64,000 nucleotides of DNA from Daedaleopsis sinensis (lineage: Eukaryota; Basidiomycota; Agaricomycetes; Polyporales; Polyporaceae). Shown piece by piece: positions 58,471 to 64,000 of the stretch (positions within the stretch are counted from its first letter, which is position 1; each line of letters starts with the position of its first letter). The DNA is taken from contig CM066306.1 of the NCBI GenBank assembly GCA_033807695.1, forward strand, positions 558,001-622,000. Reading direction: 5' to 3'. A model generated the notes under the pieces. The model was not told the DNA's origin. It searched no databases and worked only from the letters and a program-made list of their open reading frames with translations. Position numbers and translations under genes: made by a program.

Positions 58471-58660
58471 GTACGTGGCGCTCATAGCTCCTCATGCCGT
58501 TGGCGCCAACTCCGTACGTGGCGCTCGTTGCCCCAGAGAATGTACTGTTTGTCCGCTCCAACGATGTCTCAAGCTGTATGAACGGAGCGGAAGCCCGTTC
58601 TGCCTGCTCCAATGATGTCTCAAGCTGCATGAACGGAGCGGAAGTCCGTCCGGGGGGGCG
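58471..58660. repeat. Short tandem duplications upstream of the LINE
   Basis: Two copies of a segment containing CGTACGTGGCGCTC at about 58471-58535. These are followed by two copies of a roughly 61-bp unit with GATGTCTCAAGCTG and ATGAACGGAGCGGAAG at about 58555-58650. Confidence 0.7.
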
Positions 58661-58710
58661 CGGACGGACCAGACGCGAAGGCGGGCAGCAGGAAGGCGGG
58701 GTCGGATGGC

Positions 58711-59531
58711 GGAGGTTTTGAACAGCGGTACTCGTTCGTTGGTCGAGCGCGAGGTGCATATTCGACAGCGACCGGGATTCTCCCTGATCTCCCAATGCCG
58801 GGCCCCAGGGTCGGAGCACACAAGCACAGGAGGAGGGGTTTTGAACAGCGGTACTCGTTTGTTGGTCGAGCGCGAGGTGCATATTCGACAGCGACCGAGA
58901 TTCTCCCTGATCTCCCAATGCCGGGCCCCAGGGTCGGAGCACACAAGCACAGGAGGAGGGTTTTGAACAGCGGTACTCGTTCGTTGGTCGAGCGCGAGGT
59001 GCGTATTCGACAGCGACCGGGATTCTCCCTGATCTCCCAATGCCGGGCCCCAGGGTCGGAGCACACAAGCACAGGAGGAGGGGTTTTGAACAGCGGTACT
59101 CGTTTGTTGGTCGAGCGCGAGGTGCGTATTCGACAGCGACCGGGATTCTCCCTGATCTCCCAATGCCGGGCCCCAGGGTCGGAGCACACAAGCACAGGAG
59201 GAGGGGTTTTGAACAGCGGTACTCGTTTGTTGGTCGAGCGCGAGGTGCATATTCGACAGCGACCGAGATTCTCCCTGATCTCCCAATGCCGGGCCCCAGG
59301 GTCGGAGCACACAAGCACAGGAGGAGGGTTTTGAACAGCGGTACTCGTTCGTTGGTCGAGCGCGAGGTGCGTATTCGACAGCGACCGGGATTCTCCCTGA
59401 TCTCCCAATGCCGGGCCCCAGGGTCGGAGCACACAAGCACAGGAGGAGGGGTTTTGAACAGCGGTACTTGTTCGTTGGTCGAGCGCGAGGTGCGTATTCA
59501 ACAGCGACCGGGATTCTCCCTGATCTCCCAT
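58711..59531. repeat. Seven-copy 122/123-bp minisatellite
   Basis: The unit (starting GTTTTGAACAGCGGTACTCG) recurs with GAACAGCGG at about 58720, 58843, 58965, 59088, 59211, 59333 and 59456, the spacing being 123 or 122 bp depending on four or three G before TTTT. Diagnostic variants (CGTTTG against CGTTCG, GCATATT against GCGTATT, CCGAG against CCGGG) show copies 2 and 3 repeated as copies 5 and 6, a three-unit higher-order period. The unit has no TTA, CTA or TCA, so the minus strand is open in all three frames. The long minus-strand ORFs here (up to 424 codons) are explained by this. Confidence 0.9.
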
Positions 59532-60050
59532 GTGAGAGCTCGACGGATTCAAAGCGATGTATTTCGGAATGGATCAGCGACGAGCGTGTAGGGTGTTCTT
59601 GACCTCTCGAAGGGCTTAGCGCCGTCATCCGCCGTGTCTCGCAGCCATCCACCCCGTTATCCACCTCCAATCGCCTCCGTAGGTGGCAGATCCTCGATAC
59701 GAGGCCTCTACGGACGGTTTGCGATGTACAGGGAGAGTGTATGAGGTGGTTTATGAATGCAGGCAATAGCTGAAGTCACAACTTGGCAGTTGGCACACTG
59801 AGCCGTCGGAACCTTCGCACACTATCAGCTACCTCGGCGGTAGGAAAGGGTAGGATTATGAATCAGTTAATGGCACATGTCCAAAAGCAAGGATAAAGAA
59901 ACGGTAGGACTAATGAACTGAATATGGGCGTCTATATTTCCATTTCGGGATTTTCCCACAGGGGAGGGGGTCATCCAGATATTCTTCATTCAACTTCGCT
60001 TTCTCCGCTACTAATCACTCCATGCTCCCTTCTTCTGAGTCGGCTACAAC
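59532..60050. other. Promoter region of the Sec7-domain gene
   Basis: About 0.5 kb between the minisatellite and the ATG at 60051. No gene or clear TATA box is seen. Confidence 0.5.
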
Positions 60051-63000
60051 ATGGACCTCTCCTCTGCCGCCGAGCAGCGAGCAACCGCAGTTGCAAAGCT
60101 CAAACGTGCTGCCTCTCTACCGCGCATGAAGGATGGTCGTCGGCCCCCTATGCACGTCGAAGCCGTCAGCGAAGGCGAGCGTTCACAAGGTGAGGACCGC
60201 GACGGAGGAAGCAGGTCAGGTCGCAGCAGGGATGAGGAGGTTCAGCGCGAGGAGATTGTCGAGGGAGAGACGCAGAATGGAGCCTACAGCGAGCCAGTCG
60301 TGACGGCGGAAGCGGATCCCCCAGCAATACCGATCGAGTCCGAGCAGCCGCGAAACGACGATGCGGACCCGGAGGAGGGCGAGGGCCCACTGAATGATAA
60401 CGCCAACCCCGAGGACACCGTCAAGCCAGCTCGGAAACGTCGCTCGAGGTCTAGGACGAGGCCGAGGGGCTCGAAGGACATGAAGGGCGGAGCGGCCGCG
60501 AAGCAACAGCTCAGCTCTACAATTCACACCAACGAGTCCTCTGCGGACGAGTATTACACCTCTGGTCCTGGTGATGACCCTCCGCCGTCCCCTCCTCTCA
60601 TATCGCCTATCCCATCCCATCTGGCGGGCTTCCCAGCGTCGAACTTCTTACGGTCGCCCATCACTCCCGTTGCCCCTCTCTTCTACCCTGGTACGACGCC
60701 TTCAACACCCCTGCCCACGCTCGATGACATCCAGAAAGGCGTCGGTGCTGGCTTGTTCCGCTCGAACAGTGCCGGGGCTGCGAGAGCGATAGCCATGTCG
60801 AAGCTCACCGGGGAGCCGATAGACCTCATGTCCATATCTTCCCCATCACCCGGCTCAAAGCTTACCAGGAACAACACGGTCGCTGGCGGGGAGCGCATAC
60901 TCGCGCGTCGGAACCTGCTAAACAGGCTGGGACCTCGCATCAACAACCAGACGGACGGCGAACAGACAAGCGGTGGAGAGGAGGCGCCGCCCCCGCCTAT
61001 TACGGCTGCGAAAAAGCGGCGGCGACGGTCCCGAAGAAGCTCCTCACGTGCGTCCACCGTAGTTGACGATCGTGAGGATCGCGAGCCTCCCTCGACTTCG
61101 CCCAACACACCTCTTGTACCGCCCTCGCCTCTCCCTCCGTTCTTCCGCAACACTCCCGAACCTCTTCGCCCTCCATCCTCTAATAGTCGGGCCCCAAATG
61201 TCGACTCAAGTCGGGCGTCGCCTCTTATGCCGCTCAACGGCAACGTTCCCTACAACTTCGAAACTCCCCTGGGCCATCGGGGTGTAGTTATAGAAGACGA
61301 AGACGACTTCCCCGAGCGCACCTCCCCGATCCGCCCGCCTAATCTACCTACTACTCCTGCACGGACCAACCGTACGCCCGGAGGACCTCGCCTGCCGCAT
61401 AGCTCAGATGCTCCTTCAAATGCGTCGACAGACTCTGCGCCACCGGGCGCTGTGACGGTGCCGCTATTCATATCAAGTAATCCTAGCTTCAGGCACGAAA
61501 TGTTCCCTGCAAGTCCGTTTCAGACGCCCATCAGAGAGCCCGTCTTCCCAGACGAGGAGGATGTCCCGTACCATGATCAGCGTAGCAGGAGTCGGTTAGC
61601 AACGACGTCCGCGTTCGACCGTGACAGCGAGATCAGCTGGATTGCAGACCTCGGTATGTGTTGTAATTATAGTCTAATCACCGGTACAATAACTGACGTT
61701 GCGTTGTAGTGACCGAACGTCCGGTTGTCGACGACGAGGATGACGAGGACGAGGAGGAAGAAGAAGAGCCTCTTGTGCCGGGTCCCGAAGAGGACGTTGA
61801 CGAGTCCTACACGGATGGTATCGGCCATCGGTCTTCCCAAGAGTTCTCCCCGGACGCTGAACGACCTTCTGCACCCAAGCCGCTGATCGTCGACGTCGAG
61901 ACGTCTCCTGAAACAATGCCAGCTCACATACCTCCTTCTCCCTCATCACCGCTAGTATTATCTATACCGCCTGAGCAGGCGCCGTATGCCCCACCATCTC
62001 CTCCAACATATCCTATGCGGCTCTCTGTCGCTCGTTCGCCTTCAGCGGCAGCCGATTACACCGACTGGGACGATGCTCGTGCAGAATCCACGCCGAAACG
62101 TCCAGGGGAGAGCATCAGCACGTGGGAGAAAATGAAGGGCGCGTTCTCGCGCACCGGGTCCAGTAGTGGTCGTCGTTCGCGTACAAATAGCCTCAGTGCG
62201 CGGGAGAGGAGGTACAACACCGACTCGAGCGTCAGCCGGGAGAGCGGGGCCAGTCTCAACAGCGGCAAGCTGGACAAGAACGAGTCGGCGTCTGCAGGCG
62301 CGTTCGCGATGCAGCAAGCACAACCGCCAATCGAGCATTCGATCTCAGCCTCCCCGTCGATTTTATCACTTCAGCCTCAATCTGCTCCGCCCGGTGGCAT
62401 GTCCCCGGTACCTCCGGCGTCCTCTGCAGATCTTTTAAAGTATGCGGATTCGAAGCTATTCCCGTTTCCGGCGCTCAAGCAGCTCGAGGAGCAGCGTCGT
62501 GCGAGAGGCATTACCCCATCCTCGTCTTCCCCTGACGTGACGTCGCCGATCAATGGATTCGCATTCCCTCTGGAGTCCGTCCCGAGCACTGCTAGCTCGT
62601 CAGGCGCTACGACAAGAGTCGCGGAGAATGGGCGGGAGCGAAAGCTGTCTCACCAGACTTCAGATAGTCGGCTCTGGACGAAGTTCTCGCAGCCCCTTGC
62701 ATCCGCTCCGTCTTCGTCTTCACACCCAGACTACTTCAGCACGTTGCCGCCTGTTATCTCCCCCACTACGTCTACCTCTGGCTCCCTTGGAAAACTGCCC
62801 ACGAACCGCGACGGCGTTCGGAAATGGCTGAGCATCTTCAAGTCGCAACCGACCACACCCACGACACCCCTTGGGCCGTCTCTCGCTGACTCGCGTCCAC
62901 GGATAGGCAAGAAGCCTTCGGTTTCTGACCTGCTCATGGAGCGGAAGGAAAGCGAGCTTACTGCTCAGAGCTGGGACAGCGATAAGTCTCGAACGCCCAC

Positions 63001-64000
63001 CAACGTCACGAGCTCACAACGCCTCGGGACGCCGAAGGATTCTTCTCAGCAACGCGTCTTGGATGCCTCCCCAAAACTGCACGCTCACGGAGACGCGGAC
63101 ATGAACGTGGTGGCGGATGGAGCTGCGTCGCCTGCGTACGTCCTCTCTGACTATTCTTCGCCAGGATTCCCATCCCCACCTGACCCCCCGTCGTCCACCA
63201 CGCCTGACCCCCAGTCCTCTCTGGATGACTTTCCCACGCGATCCACATCGGAATCGTTTTCGTCCACGATGTCGTCTTCGCACCTCTCCCCTGACCCTAC
63301 GCCCAACGAGCCCTTGGTGGGCGCGATCATCATGGAGCGACTCGAGGAGGTGCTCGGGCGCGGCTCGAAGAGCTCGTTCTGGCCTTCTGCGTTTGATGAC
63401 CCGCCGCGGAAGCTCGTGCTGTCTTCTCCTGTGCTACAGGTCGCGAACGCGAACACTGTCAAGGACCGCTTCCTCTTCCTGTTCAACGATATCCTCGTCA
63501 TCGCCAAGCCCATTCTCCAGGACATGGACGCGCTGCTGGAGGCCACGAAGCCGAGCCCGCTCGACAGGAAGTACATCGTCAAGAGCGTCGTGCAGCTCCG
63601 GGAGCTTCGTTTCAGTGGCGACCGAGACGACACGCGCACGAAGACGTCGGCAAGTTCCAATCCCATGAGGCACCCCGTCATGCGGAACTTCGTGCACCAG
63701 TTCGCGAAGGACCCCGACTTGGCGGTGCTCGCGCTCCTCGGGAAGTCGAGCGCGCGCGACGACGTGGCGCTCGGCCAGCTGCTCTTCCGCGCCATTGACC
63801 TCGACCGGGCGCGGTTGGGGGAGTACCTCGCGCGGCGCTCGTCCAAGGTCGCGCTCAGAGCCTTCGTTGACAGCTTCGGGCTCACCGGGCTTCGGATCGA
63901 CAAGGCGCTCCGCGTGTTCCTGCAGGCGCTGCACGTACCCTCTCGCGCGACGGCGGGCCACTCGAGCGCGCTCGAGTACCTGCTCGACTCGTTCGCGAGC
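60051..64000 (+). CDS. Sec7-domain Arf-GEF-like protein, 3' end outside window
   Basis: ATG 60051; exon 60051-61653, a 56-nt intron (61654-61709, CTGAC branch point), then an exon that runs off the window after about 1,298 residues. Sec7 proteins exchange GDP for GTP on Arf GTPases at Golgi, endosome or plasma membrane. The first 1,100 residues are mostly disordered and Ser/Pro-rich, with a basic KKRRRRSRRSSSR patch and an acidic run after the intron. A PH-like or paired segment follows at about 1105-1170 (KDRFLFLFNDILVIAKPIL). The Sec7 fold begins near 1185 (FVHQFAKDPDLAVLALLG, VALGQLLFRAIDLDRARLGEYLARRS, ALRAFVDSFGLTGLRIDKALRVFLQAL). Where most Sec7 domains have the glutamate finger (PGEAQKIDR), this one reads VPSRATAGHSSALEYLLDSFA. 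Exchange activity is therefore doubtful. Confidence 0.85.

Noticed and set aside
58355..59766. Minus-strand ORFs of 310-424 codons with repeated peptides
   Set aside because: They arise from a minisatellite unit with no stop codon in any minus-strand frame. The peptide changes frame between units, which is not how repeat proteins evolve.

Overview
The window looks like nuclear DNA of a basidiomycete fungus, most likely an Agaricomycete. This rests on many short (50-115 nt) phase-consistent GT-AG introns, CTGAC/CTAAC-type branch points, GC-rich exons, TATA boxes about 80-110 bp before start codons, and the gene families seen: a DUF4246 relic, fungal Nha1-type antiporters, TFIIH Ssl1, and DIRS-like and LINE retroelements. 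No species can be named from the sequence alone. I placed splice sites by hand. For each multi-exon gene below, exon phases and the total coding length agree.

Layout. 1-5,840: tail of a membrane protein, a 376-residue acidic nuclear-type protein, a small single-span membrane protein and a decayed DUF4246 gene. 5,840-9,950: no secure gene. 9,953-13,482: TFIIH subunit SSL1 (minus) diverging from a zinc alcohol dehydrogenase (plus) whose promoter has a 14-bp CRE palindrome. 13,462-21,634: two identical 2,232-bp direct repeats flank a 3.7-kb DIRS-like retroelement. The repeats are duplicated host DNA that includes the last 21 bp of the alcohol dehydrogenase and a complete 140-residue gene. 21,635-28,830: about 7 kb without a confident gene. 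28,831-46,878: an acyl-CoA oxidase/dehydrogenase-like gene, then two paralogous Na+/H+ antiporters pointing away from each other, with a mitochondrial pyruvate carrier gene and two small inverted-repeat elements between them. 49,494-51,929: a nucleolar circularly permuted GTPase (Nug1/Grn1/GNL3 type). 52,743-58,248: a LINE with intact catalytic motifs. 58,471-59,531: minisatellites. 60,051 to the end: a large Arf-GEF-like protein with a Sec7 domain, cut off by the window.

Functionally the single-copy genes are ordinary housekeeping functions (transcription/repair, pyruvate import, acyl-CoA oxidation, cation homeostasis, ribosome assembly, Arf signalling) and show no operon-like cluster. The unusual biology lies in the mobile elements and gene structures: a retroelement bounded by a 2.2-kb target-like duplication; a LINE whose two ORFs share one frame and are split by a single TAA, with RNase H placed before the reverse transcriptase; a 5-nt microexon kept in both antiporter paralogs; and a Sec7 domain whose glutamate-finger segment is not canonical.
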